Shown: positions 52,856 through 63,166, counted from the stretch's first letter. The stretch is 64,000 nucleotides of DNA from Hygrocybe punicea (GCA_963556145.1 OY744464.1:3410001-3474000); one strand, 5' to 3'. Numbers and translations: made by a program. Notes: generated by a model not told the origin, from the letters alone.

Positions 52856-53006
52856 AGCTTATGACGTGTTTTAAAGGTCTATCAGATAGGGACTAAACTA
52901 TCGTAGTGCTTGTTTTATTGTATATGGGAGGTGTGGAGCCGCCGCTCAGGTTGCCTTTGTCGGGGTCCTGGTCGGGGTGCCACGCGGTGTGTTGCCAAGA
53001 GAGTCC

Positions 53007-53181
53007 CGTTCTTGTCTTTGTTTATGCCATCACTGTCATTCCCGTCGTCCTCCTTGCTGTTGTGGTCTGCCTGGGTTGTCCNNNNNNNNNNNNNNNNNNN
53101 NNNNNNNNNNNNNNNNNNNNNNNNNNNNNNNNNNNNNNNNNNNNNNNNNNNNNNNNNNNNNNNNNNNNNNNNNNNNNNNNN
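53007..53181 (-). other. X-II left-arm remnant and 100-N assembly gap
   Basis: 53007-53081 is the exact mirror of about 53956-54030 in the right arm (GGGTTGTCC versus GGACAACCC). 53082-53181 is a run of 100 N, a conventional unknown-size gap. By mirror arithmetic around the hairpin axis near 53312 about 510 bp should lie here instead of 100. Confidence 0.85.
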
Positions 53182-53443
53182 TTCTAGGAGTGCTAGGTAA
53201 GGTATACATTGTGTTCCAGACAAGTGCCTGGTAGTTGGTGGTGCAGGGAATGTGTTGGGGCCAAAATATGATGAACTTGTCACTCACAATCCATTCATGA
53301 TTATGTCTGTTTATATGGACTTTTGATTGTCTAGCCACAATGCAAAGATCCAACTCCATTTTGGCCCCAACACATTCCCTGCACCACCAACTACCAGGCA
53401 CTTGTCTGGAACACAATGTATACCTTACCTAGCACTCCTAGAA
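53182..53443. repeat. Central hairpin of X-II
   Basis: Two perfect 86-bp inverted arms (53182-53267 starting TTCTAGGAGTGCTAGG and 53358-53443) around a 90-bp loop. The loop, read on the minus strand, contains TTTGCATTGTGGCTAGAC and AGTCCA, matching the X-I loop. The arm sequence CAAGTGCCTGGTAGTTGGTGG corresponds to X-I AAGTGCCTGATTGTTGGTGG. Left of it is the N gap. Confidence 0.92.
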
Positions 53444-54411
53444 TTAATTTTAGATTTTTCAGACGTGTACTCACAAAGTTAGCTGTTCAAGGGTCCAATT
53501 TTGGCAGAGGCATGAAATGCATGGTGAATATGTCCACATATAAAATGAAATAAAATACACAAACTCCCCTTGGGGTAGGTATATCATACCTACATCTCTT
53601 CAGGGTCTTGCCCTGGCCATTGAGATATTGTAGTACATGTAATAATAATAAGAAAATCCAGCCACCCTTCCCTATATGGTAACTTGACCCCGTTTGGGAC
53701 ATTGGCAAATTCCAGTTAAAAGTCTCGTGCGTGTGTTCAACAAGACTTGTCGTTTTCAACAACGACACGACAATGGGTGCAGATGCCAGAGCACCCCAGG
53801 TAAGTGTTCTTTATCTTTTTTATTCATTCTACTGACTACTTAAACATTTGTAGGTTTTTTGCTGCACCCTCGCGCCAAATGAACGCAAACGCAACAGCAA
53901 CAACACGCAGATGCGGTGCAGGCAACAAGGAGATGGAGGACGCAGCCGTGAATGGGGACAACCCAGGCAGACCACAACAGCAAGGAGGACGACGGGAATG
54001 ACAGTGATGGCATAAACAAAGACAAGAACGAGGGCGAACGCGACGATGGCAAGAACGGGGAAGACGACGACACAGTGGGCACAGGAACTACGACAATGGG
54101 AAGATGACAACGGGCAGGGCCAATGAAGGCGAGGATGACAAGGAGGGCAGTGGGCACGGGGACGGGGACGGGAACAACGGATGACAGAAACGAGGACAAC
54201 CAGGATGGGGGAACGGGACGACGAGGACACGGAGCCAAGGACGACGGCAACAGGGATGACGAGGATGGAAACGGCGAGGATGGGACAGCAAACAGGATGG
54301 CAAGGACAACACGAATGGGAACAGGGCCACGCGGTAACAAGGATGATGAGGACTATGATGAGGCACAACGATGGGGACGGGGACGGGGACGAGGGTGAGG
54401 ACGTGGAGGGC
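53444..54411 (+). other. X-II right arm: leader, intron, low-complexity exon
   Basis: Leader GGGTCCAATTTTGGCAGAGGC and TAGGTATATCATACCTACATC (a short palindrome), then the conserved CCCCGTTTGGGACATTGGCAA, a first exon with ATG at 53773, an intron at about 53800-53853 (GTAAGTG to TTTGTAG), and a second exon from GTTTTTTGCTGCACC that is Asp/Gly/Arg/Thr low complexity in every frame. It has the same architecture as copy A and X-I with different repeat content. No known domain. Translation is uncertain. Confidence 0.6.
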
Positions 54412-54416
54412 CATGG

Positions 54417-56084
54417 TGTTACGGATCGCTTCTGCAGCGGGCTCCAGCAACAATCAACTTAACTGGGAGGCGGTTTCCAGAGGAGAGAAGAGCAGTTTTC
54501 ATTGTTGCTTACAGCTAAGACAACACTGCTACAAGGGGGGGGTCAAGGTCTAATGTCATTGCGAGCCGTGGGGGTTACCCAAAACAAGATGAGTCTGTCC
54601 CAAGAACCAGACTAAACGTAAAGAAAGGAAAAGAAGAAAAAGTCCGAACCAACAACAAGAACAGTATATATAGTGACTGGTCTTGAGGGGAGGTAAATAG
54701 AAATACAACCATGAAGCCATAACATGTCCAACTCTACCATGTGTTCACCATGAGGCGTACATGAGGCGTCCTCATGTCGATGTTCTCGCGATCCAACTAG
54801 AGGCCCAGGTGTCGTTGAGGATAGAAGGGGTCCAGATGACTCGGATGATTTGTCATCAGATCATGTGACATGCAGAATTGCCAATTCGGGGTCTACACTT
54901 GCTGTAACAGGCAAGTGCGCAGTTTGGCAAGTGCATTGCACAGTCGGGTCGAAGATGGGTATCATCCAGTGTGGGGTTGGTGATGAGAGTGTCTTGAGGT
55001 AGTGTGGATATAGCGGCAAGGTTGGTATGAAAGAAAATAAAGGAATGTATAGAGGAAAAAACCAACTAGGACAGTGGGCTAGTCGAGGTCAGACATGTGA
55101 ACAGCATAAGCTGTACCGGATGACGATGTCTGTGTCAATGACATATCGAGGGGCGGTGTCTTGTCCTGTGTGTGGAACAACGCGGTCCACCTGATGTCGG
55201 TATTCGTCCAAGAAAGGGTATCATTGTAAACGAGTGTGGGAGGTATCAAGATTATAGATGGAAAAGGATAAATGAACGTGGGCCCAGGTTTCGAGTCATG
55301 GCATGAGTGACAAGCTGTGGGAACAAGTCGTCGGGTACTGCATTGAAGCGGTGTCGCGCGAACAATATACGATAGGGGTTGGTTCACTGTTTGGGAAGTC
55401 ATATGGTCTGTGGTCGAAGTCCAAAAGAGTATGCTCCGGCGATGGTCAGATTAGAGAGAACAGTGAAATGTCTCATGATCGGGGATTGTTCAGAGTTCGC
55501 ATGCAGGTGAGGAATGTCGTCGGATCGTCAGGGAGGATAATGGTGGGCACAGGGTATGAATATGGAAACCAAATATCCGGGAATGGCAATTGTCAATTAC
55601 GTGTCGATATATTGTCGAGGTGGAAGTCAGAAGTATCAATGGCGGAAGGGTTTCGGTGCCGATGCCAAAGATAGATCATAACAAGGTAGAAACTGATCAG
55701 GAAGGTGATGGCAATGCTGCCAATAACAATTACAGTAATGAGCTGTGTCAGGAGTACAGCCATTGTGATCGGTTTGTCGTGGGATAGCATAAACAAGATA
55801 TCGAAGGGAAAAGACAATGTCGGTGACGTCCATCAGCAAGGAGACTATTCGGGTACAACAAGGTCACGTGGGATATGTCCATGGTCGGTCTGGATTGTTC
55901 TAGAAGAAGGGACAAAAAGAGAACAAGAATAAGAAAATACAAGGATGTCCAAATGAAGAAACAATAACGTTGAAAGGAAGACAAAGAACAAAATGAAATG
56001 AAAAAGGAAGGTGTGCAGTGCAGAATTGTCATGGTGGGTATCGGAATGGGCATCAGGGTTGGAAGCGGAGTTGGAAACATAACA
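54417..56084 (+). mobile_element. Solo LTR, type Z, in X-II right arm
   Basis: 1,668 bp, ends TGTTACGGATCGC and GGAAACATAACA (TGTTA/TAACA), with a 5-bp duplication CATGG (54412-54416, 56085-56089). Removing it rejoins GAGGGCCATGGACACCAGGGG, which is intact in the mirror arm at 34740-34765. A TATATATAG run near 54664 is a possible promoter. The first 385 bp recur at 19817. Interior frames are short. A long solo LTR is the simplest reading. A non-autonomous element with its own interior is less likely because no inner LTR copy is seen. Confidence 0.85.
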
Positions 56085-56500
56085 CATGGACACCAGGGGA
56101 ACACCGGTATGTAATTGTGTTGGTCCCTCCCTTTTCCTCTTTCCCCTTCCCCTCCTCCCCCCTCCTTTCCCTTCTCCCCCTGACTGGCTCCTACCCCTTC
56201 TCCCCCTTCCTGCCCCTTCTCCCCCTGCCTACCATCCACCATCCACCATCCCCACCTCCCATCCACCACCTGCCCCTTCTCCCCCTGCCCACCCCCTGGC
56301 ATTCCCCCTGGCATTCCCCCCTCTCCTCCACCTCCCTGCCACTCCCCTGATAAAGTAGAATACCATGTATGTAGGTAAAATAATTATTTAATTTGATATA
56401 TCTATTTTAAGTAGTTGCTAAATTCAAATTATGTAACATGTGGATAGTGAATCAGTGGTATGATTATTATTGTATGACTTGGCAGATGCTGAGCAAGCAG
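56085..56500 (+). other. X-II right arm, exon tail and AT block
   Basis: Mirror of 34400-34779: ACACCGGTATGTAATTGTG donor-like site, polypyrimidine run, CCATGTATGTAGGT, then TTATTTAATTTGATATATC. No independent gene. Confidence 0.7.
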
Positions 56501-56509
56501 GCAGTCCCA

Positions 56510-57960
56510 CCAGCCTGTAGATTGGGATGTCCCACAACCTTTGGGACATCCCAAAAGCTGACAGGGATGTCCCACAAGCCAGCAGGGATGTCCCAGACAA
56601 ATCTGTGGGACATCCCACAGCCTCAGTGGGATGGACCACAAGCTGACAGGGATGGACCACAAGCCAGCAGGGATGTCCCACAGCCTCAGTGGGATGTCCC
56701 AGACAAGGCTGTGGGACGTCCCAAAAGCCAGCAGGGACGTCCCAGACAAGGCTGTGGGATCTCCCAACCAAGCCTCTGTGGGATGTCTCCTTACTTTAAG
56801 CCCAAGTCCACTTTCCTCAAGAAGCACTCTAATCTTAACATAGATCAACAATTAGATCTCTCCTCTGCATCTGCATCCCAGTCAGCCATTGTATGCACAG
56901 CCAATGATGTAATAACAACTGATATCATGATCAAATTTTCTTCATAATACACTTGTTTAATTTTCAGCCCAGCCTCTCCTCTCACTCCTCTTTGTCTATT
57001 ATACATGCTCTGCTCACTCACTGCCCTAAAAGCTTCAGCCTGCCACATGCACAAGGGATTGGTTTACTAGCAGCACACCCTCAATCCTCCCCCTCTTGCC
57101 AGCCTCATGACCCAACAACTCCAGCTTTTTCCTCTCCCACTCCTTCTGTCTTTATGAGTGGAAACAACTGCTTTATCTCCACCCTGCCACTGACCCCAAA
57201 GGACAATCAGCTCTGTGACTCTCAAAAGAATAAGCATGTACAATCTTATACTATGCTATAGCACCCATGGTACCTATAGTGGCCATGACAAGGCCTTGAA
57301 ATTTACAACTAGATGCTATCATCATTCAAAGTTTTCTATTACATACCTAGGGAAGGGGTGTCCCAAATGCCCCCAGACACCCCTGGTGCTGATATCTGAT
57401 AGCAGCAGATGCTGTCTAGATAGTAGCCAAACATTGCTAAGGGATGTCCCATATGGCCCCCAGACACCTCATTTGTCAGGGATGTCCCATGAGACATGGG
57501 AGAAGACTACCACTAAATGTTGCCCCATGGGCTGTCCCAGCATATCAGACCAGGGACAATGGGATATCCCAACCTGTCAGACCAGGGATGATCACTTTGG
57601 CCCAGGGAGAACCAGTGGATTTCTCAACATGTAGTTACTTCAGTAGGAACACCGAGATGTAACTACATGTTGAGAAATTTGGGCAGCCTGAAGTGGTCAA
57701 CCAGAGTCTACAAGTCACATGCATGTAGCTATACAGCTATCATATGTTGTATATGATGGCTACTAACATTGCATTGACTAATAACCACACTATCATTGTG
57801 GCCACAGCAAAAAAAATATTTCAAAAAAATATCCAAAATTTAGTTTGGGACATCCCAAATGACCCCCTGGCACCAGGGACAGCCCAGGGACATCCCAGGA
57901 TAGCCCAGGGACAGCCCAGAGACATGGATATTAGCCCTGGGCCAGACCTGTTATTTCTCA
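56510..57960. repeat. GGGATGTCCC motif island, right arm of X-II
   Basis: Recurrent GGGATGTCCC/GGGACATCCC with linkers such as CACAAGCCAGCAG and CAGACAAGGCTG at 56515-56790, sparser at 57355-57600, and again at 57840-57925. 56800-57350 between is non-repetitive with no gene recognised. A hairpin TTTCTCAACATGTAGTTAC / GTAACTACATGTTGAGAAA lies at 57612-57682. Confidence 0.78.
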
Positions 57961-58036
57961 ACATGTAGAAGTAACATACGACCCATTCAGTTACATCTAC
58001 AAGTTTAGGAAATCGGGTGGCCTGAAGTGCCTCTTG

Positions 58037-59071
58037 CCGGTAAATTTTTTTTGGCCATTTGATTTGTCCATGAGAGATAGGCTGATGTGACCATATGGCG
58101 AATTTAGGTGGATCTAAATTTTGTGCAGATGGAGAGGCAGGTGAAGAAGATAGAGGTGAGAACTTATTTCCAAAATAAAGAACTCACCATCTGAATGGAG
58201 TTCAGGTCTGGGTGTTGTCCCCATGCATGTTTCTGGTGCCATTGACATGGATCTTACAAAGTTGACCAGTTCTGAGATGATGATGTGGGGACTTGCAAAT
58301 CTGTGGACAGAGGGCAAGGAGGGAGGATATGCGATAAAGCATGGTCAGCAACCCGTTTCTGATTTCAGAACTCGCAGTTCAACAGACAGGCAACTGTGCT
58401 GTCAGTTGTCAGCCGATAAAGCAAACTTTTTTGAAAAGGCCTTTCCATGTCTATTTCCATATGGCACAGGAGGCATTGAGGCAGATCACCAAACACCATT
58501 GGAGTTCCATGAGCACATCTGATGGACACTTCAATACCATGATTGCAGGTTTCGACGTCATGAAAATTTCCCATTCGTCATTTTTGGTATATTGCAATGT
58601 CATCAGGCTCTTGTGACAGCTCGTGTGCAGATAAATCGAAATGACTTCTGACGTGAAGCGCCATCATTAACCCCCGAATGCTTACATCAAGCAGCAAGGG
58701 AAGAAGATGCTAAACTTCCCATTAGCGATCCCACCATTCAAAGGCTTCGGCGTCATGTCCATGGTGCTGTTAGCCATGTGCAAGGTGCTGACCAAGCTCG
58801 TTACCAACTAAGAAGTCAAATATGATCCACAGCTCTGTATCACGGTCCACCATCTGTTTGGATAACGATTAATCCTTCCGACCTTCATGACCCGATCGTT
58901 CAAGTTTGCACAGAAGAAGACATTGATTGGGATAATTTCATTGCCTCAGCAGGCCCAGATAGTGAGCGGCATGCCCACAATGTTGCTAAAGATCCCTATG
59001 CGGCAGTGAAATTTTTTCACTTCATTATTCGTGCAATCCTGGAAAACTTGTTTCAAATTAAAATTGTGGAC
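58037..59071 (+). pseudogene. Helitron protein, Helitron-like N-terminal domain
   Basis: Continues the gene cut at 32839. Segments: WTEGKEGGYAIKHGQQPVSDF, FEKAFPCLFPYGTGGIE, then in a shifted frame RRHVHGAVSHVQGADQARYQLRSQI, VWITINPSDLHDPIVQV, AGPDSERHAHNVAKDPYAAVKFFHF, AILENLFQIKIVD. The NPSDLHDP block is diagnostic of Helitron replication initiators. A TGA near 58819 replaces the Trp of QIWST. A GT-AG pair around 58160-58200 may be an intron. It is interrupted at 59071 by a hAT-type element. Confidence 0.85.
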
Positions 59072-59435
59072 TAGTGATGCCAAAGTTCAGTTCAGAACCG
59101 ATCTGAACCCAGTTTGAACCGTGAACTGAACCGGAAGTTCGGTTCTGGTTCAGCCCTTTGGCTGAACCGAACTGCTGGTTTGGTTTGCGGTTCTGGCACT
59201 GACATGCAGTTCAAACCGTGAACCATAATGTATAGTTACCTACGTAGATACTCATTTAGATACTGAATTTTTCACATTTTTTTCTATGCAGTCGCATGAA
59301 CTTAGGTCATGTGACCTTAAACATACTCACGTGACACCTCAATTTCGACTCAACACTAACGTTACTCAACAACCATGGTAAGTAACGGCTTCATATTATA
59401 TTTTACTGACATTTTCTTACATAGAACAGCCCCCT

Positions 59436-59819
59436 ATGGCCCACCTTGACTGCATAAATAAGGCACCTGCGGTCAACTCCACCCAACAACCTCCCTCACA
59501 TTCCAATGCGAGTCGGAGTGAATCGATGGCAGCAGCAGCAGCAACCGCAACCACAACCGCAACCGCAACTGCAACTGCAACTGCAGCAGCAGCAGCGGCA
59601 ACAGCAATGCCGGCAGCAGCAGCAGAGCAACACCGGCGGCAGCAGCCACCTGCCGCATCAAACGCGGATGATCACGACCATTGTCGCCTCCACCACCACT
59701 TACAACACCAACACCAACACGACGATGATGACGACGGGGAGTTGAAGGCTGGGAGGGTGGTGCGCCCACCTACTGGCCCAGGTACGTCCCCCAAATCCAG
59801 TCCCAACAACATCGGCTAA
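59436..59819 (+). other. Exon-like CAG-rich segment of the hAT element
   Basis: Open frame of 127 residues (MAHLDCINKAPAV, then Ala/Thr repeats, then Pro/Gly). The alternative frame is poly-Gln. The open state in several frames follows from the CAGCAR repeat. GTATGT/GTACGT donor-like sites frame it. Not called a gene. Confidence 0.45.
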
Positions 59820-60192
59820 CGAGGGGAATGGACGAGGCAATGACGAAGACCCACCTCAAGAACACGCCCTAGCTGTGTCAATTGACACATGGACGCCCAT
59901 AGGAAGTCCCCAGCCCCATCCAACCTCATGAAAACAGATGGAGCGTGTCAATTGATGTGTCCCCATTCTTCACGAGGTAGGTAGCATGCGTGGACACCCA
60001 TGGGAAGTGCCTGGCCCCAACCCAACCTTGCAAAAACAGACGGAGCACCCCCCCATATACCTCATGAGGGTGACAGCCACGTCAATTGACGTGCATCTGG
60101 CCCACGTGAGGTATTTGGAGGTTGGTTTGGGGTTCGAACCACGTTTGAATGCAGACTGAACGCCGTGAAACTGTTCAACACAGTTCCAGTTC

Positions 60193-61041
60193 CACAGGGT
60201 GCGCAGTAGCATACCATGTCACACAGTATCTTGAAAGTACTTGACAAGTATACTAAATATCATTACCATAACATTCAACATGGTATTGTAACAGTATTCA
60301 GACATAAACTACAATACTTGTGCTCAAATTCATCTGAAGGTATGAAGGCAAATGAGACTTATACCCTTTCAATAACATCAAGCCTTTTGTTTCACTACTT
60401 TTACTATATCTACAGCAAAGTACTGTATAGTTCAGATAGAATACTTGCAGCCTAAGATGAATCAAAGTATTAAACTAGTAAGGAAGTTGTGCCACTTTCA
60501 CTACTAGGATACCTTTTGAATCCTTTCAAGATACAGTGTGAAATAGTATAGTACTATTGCCATATTGTGGATTTAAGATACTGTGTCAATACTTTTAAGA
60601 TACTTTTATTATAATAAAAGTACTGAAACAGTATCTTAAAAGTATTGACACAGTATCTTAAATCTACAATATGGCAACAGTACTATACTATTTCACACTG
60701 TATCTTAAAAGGATTCAAAAGGTATCCTAGTAGTGAAAGTGGCACAACTTCCTTACTAGTTTAATACTTTTATTCATCTTAGGCTGCAAGTATTCTATCC
60801 AAACTATACGGTACTTTGCTGTAGATACAGTAAAAGTAGTGAAACAAAAGGCTTGATGTTATTGAAAGGGTATAAGTCTCATTTGCCTTCATACCTTCAG
60901 ATGAATTTGAGCACAAGTATTGTAGTTTATGTCTGAATACTGTTACAATACCATGTTGAATGTTATGGTAATGATATGTAGTATACTTGTCAAGTACTTT
61001 CAAGATACTGTGTGACATGGTATGCTACTGTGCATCCTGTG
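60193..61041. mobile_element. Palindromic element nested in hAT element
   Basis: Inverted arms of about 415 bp meeting at CTTTTATTATAATAAAAG (about 60605). Ends ACAGGGTGCGCAGTAGC and GCTACTGTGCATCCTGT, differing by C-to-T changes. The bases GTTCC flank both ends, a possible 5-bp duplication. The arms repeat AGTACTT, AAGATACTGTG and AAAGTATTGACACAG. The mirrored 79-residue frames (60216-60455, 60779-61018) are arm shadows. Confidence 0.85.
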
Positions 61042-61146
61042 TTCCGGTTTGGCATTTGGCCAAACCGAACCAACGGTTCCAGTTCTGGTTTTTCAAAAAT
61101 AGCGAAAAACCAGACCAAACCGAACTTTGGCAACACTATTGTGGAC

Positions 61147-62771
61147 CACAAAGTGAAGTCAGCAATGGGAATCTTGGGAGAGTTGTCGGCATATTTTGGT
61201 GCGGTGGAGTCTCAGGGCAGAGCAACTTTACACTTACACATGCTCCTTTGGATGAAGCATACACCATCTTTCAACTGCACAAGAGAACTTCTCAAAACTG
61301 AAAAGTTTCAAGACCAGATTACTCGCTACATTGGATCAAATCTTCGTGCACATTTACCCAGTCTGGAATCGATTGAAACCATCAAAGAGATCCCAAAGGA
61401 GAAGGAAATTAGCTATAGCCGACCACCTGATCCATCGGGTCCCAATTATCGGATGGAATTGAAATATTTTGAATTGAGGCTTGCACGGATGGAACAGATC
61501 CATACATGCAGGATTCGATGTTGTCTCAACTACAACAAGGACGGCGTTCTCATATGCAAGAGGTGAGCGCCGTTTCAAGTTGCTGCAGATGATTTCATAA
61601 CTGCAGAGGGACGATGGGGATCAAGATGACTAAATCCATATGTCAATGGTTGGGTCCCTGGAATTCTCGTGAGCATGCAATGTAACAATGATGGGAAGCT
61701 TCTGACGAATGGAGAGGACATGAAGAACATCACGTACTACGTAACAAGTTATGCGGCCAAAAAACAGGGTAGAGACTTCAACCTCTCCACTGTATTGGCA
61801 GAAGCGTACACTTATCATATCTGTCATCCAAACCCTTTGTATGTGCAGGACCTGCAAGCTCAGCAACGTCTTTTGCTGTTTCATCTTGTCCATGCAATCA
61901 ATCGAGATCAGCAGATTGCAGCTCCTATGGTCATCTCATACTTGATGGGATGGGGGGATGTTTACAAGTCTCATATGTATTCACACATATATTGGTCATC
62001 TTTTGTGGCCTGGTTATTAGTTGCGGATCCTACATTAAAGAGGTGAGCTGTGATTTGAGACCTTTTAGACTCAATTGACTTGGACAATAGCTACTCGATA
62101 TCTTCACGTCAATGACAGGGCACCGAAATCATTGATTGTGTAAACAAGTATGTCAACATTTTTGACAACATGTCTTTTCATAGCTAATTTTGGCATGCTT
62201 GCCAACAAAAGTGCAGCTCCACCATCCAGCAAGGGATCAGAGATGTATGTGAATGATGTTGAAAAGGATCATGGAGGTCAGTGGCCTGGTACACTGTGTC
62301 TTGTTCAGTCTAATAGAGAACACACAGGATGTAAGCGAGGTAGTTATGTTGGAACTAGATTTGGAGGGTCAATTCTTTGCCAAAAGCCAAGTGACAGACT
62401 ACCGGTGCCACGGATCAGCTCTAAAAGATTTCAATGTACTGGATTTCTTCGTACACACGTATGAAGTTGAGGAAGAACACATGCAGCATCATCAAGAGGA
62501 ACGACAAAGTAGAGGGCGTCCACATCACCTACGTATTCCATATCTGCTGACTCATCCCAAAAGTTCATGTTGTTATCGAGTACTCCATGCAGAGGGACAC
62601 CGGAATCTCCCAGATGTTGTTGGCCGCTGGTTCCCAAGACATGATGACGATGACAAGAAACAGTTGTATGTGGCTTGCATGCTAACATTGTTGAAACCTT
62701 GGCGTGACATGTCAACAGATTTGAAAATGGCAGACATATCTTGGGTCGATGCGTTTCAACTTTGTCACAGA
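61147..62771 (+). pseudogene. Helitron Rep (HUH, two-tyrosine) region
   Basis: Segments in order: HKVKSAMGILGELSAYFGAVESQGRATLHLHMLLW, with the HUH metal-binding motif HLH at 61231-61239; a variable region with NYRMELKYF and RIRCCLNYNKDG; NITYYVTSYAAKKQ with catalytic tyrosines at 61738 and 61750 and the following Lys; SYLMGWGDVYKSHMYSHIYW; and LYVACMLTLLKPWRDMSTDLKMADISWVDAF. TGA stops at about 61567 (ICKR*APF), 61628 and 62044 are consistent with CGA to TGA. A frame change lies around 62046-62253, partly an intron. Rep nicks and joins DNA in rolling-circle transposition. This copy is broken. Confidence 0.9.
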
Positions 62772-63158
62772 TAGTGTTGCCACGACTATAGTTGGTCACT
62801 TTTCTTTTCTCTGCTCTACTGCCTTCAATAAAATACATAAAAATATAAAGAAAATTTCGAGGGGTAGCCTCTACATAGGTCTTGAGTTAGTACACTTAAA
62901 CCTTTCTGTAATATGTAACCCATCATTGGATAAGTGACCAACTATGGTTTTTAGTCGCGACTAACATAGTCGCGACTAAAAACCATAGTTGGTCACTTAT
63001 CCAATGATGGGTTACATATTACAGAAAGGTTTAAGTGTACTAACTCAAGACCTATGTAGAGGCTACCCCTCGAAATTTTCTTTATATTTTTATGTATTTT
63101 ATTGAAGGCAGTAGAGCAGAGAAAAGAAAAGTGACCAACTATAGTCGTGGCAACACTA
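62772..63158. mobile_element. Perfect-hairpin hAT MITE in Helitron gene
   Basis: 387 bp of two exact 192-bp arms around ACA. Ends TAGTGTTGCCACGACTATAG and its reverse complement. Perfect 8-bp duplication GTCACAGA (62764-62771, 63159-63166). Removing it rejoins AFQLCHR-ETSSHIHFVL in frame. The first 16 bases equal those of the MITE at 35696. No arm mismatch was found by eye. Confidence 0.95.
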
Positions 63159-63166
63159 GTCACAGA

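Larger units (their letters stand above)
46697..53006 (-). mobile_element. Tad-like LINE, apparently full length
   Basis: 6,310 bp on the minus strand with a 13-bp duplication CGTTCTTGTCTTT (46684-46696, 53007-53019) and a 3' tail of TAAAAAA-type repeats (plus strand 46697-46735). Two long intact ORFs overlap by four bases. A 5' untranslated region of about 150 bp precedes ORF1. Target-primed reverse transcription leaves this kind of duplication and A-rich tail. ORF2 with endonuclease, RT and RNase H, plus a zinc-knuckle ORF1, fits the fungal Tad1 clade. It inserted into the left arm of X-II. Confidence 0.93.
32840..58029. mobile_element. X-II: second giant palindromic element, with nested insertions
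   Basis: The ends CACTTCAGGCCACCCGATTT and AAATCGGGTGGCCTGAAGTG are inverted, with CCTCTTG on both sides (32833-32839, 58030-58036). The outer 370 bp of both arms match, including CTACATGTTGAGAAATAACA and the block ending GTTGACCACAG. Interior arms carry the X leader and exons facing a central hairpin. The left arm is split by gypsy-2 and the LINE, the right arm by a solo LTR. Stripped of these, the element is about 5.7 kb. Arms are more diverged than in X-I. It splits the Helitron gene between DDPLA and the following block. Confidence 0.8.
59072..61138. mobile_element. hAT-type non-autonomous element in Helitron gene
   Basis: 2,067 bp, ends TAGTGATGCCAAAGTTC and GAACTTTGGCAACACTA, perfect 8-bp duplication TTGTGGAC (59064-59071, 61139-61146). 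Excision rejoins QIKIVDHKVKSAMG in frame. Subterminal AACCGAAC/GGTTCGGTT repeats (59090-59220, 61040-61135). An internal CAG/CAA-rich exon-like segment (59505-59760) is followed by CCCAGGTACGT. It is the same design as the element at 18600. A second palindrome is nested at 60193-61041. No transposase. Confidence 0.92.

Noticed and set aside
51194..52874. Plus-strand ORFs of 218 and 264 residues over the LINE
   Set aside because: Antisense shadows of the intact LINE ORF1.
54417..56084. Host gene candidates in the 1.7-kb Z segment
   Set aside because: Short frames only. TGTTA/TAACA ends and the CATGG duplication mark it as an LTR.
59506..59745. Poly-Gln protein
   Set aside because: CAG/CAA repeat inside a non-autonomous hAT element. 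The alternative frames are equally open.
60216..61018. Paired 79-residue ORFs starting MSHSILKVLDKY
   Set aside because: Mirror images within a foldback. No independent support for coding.
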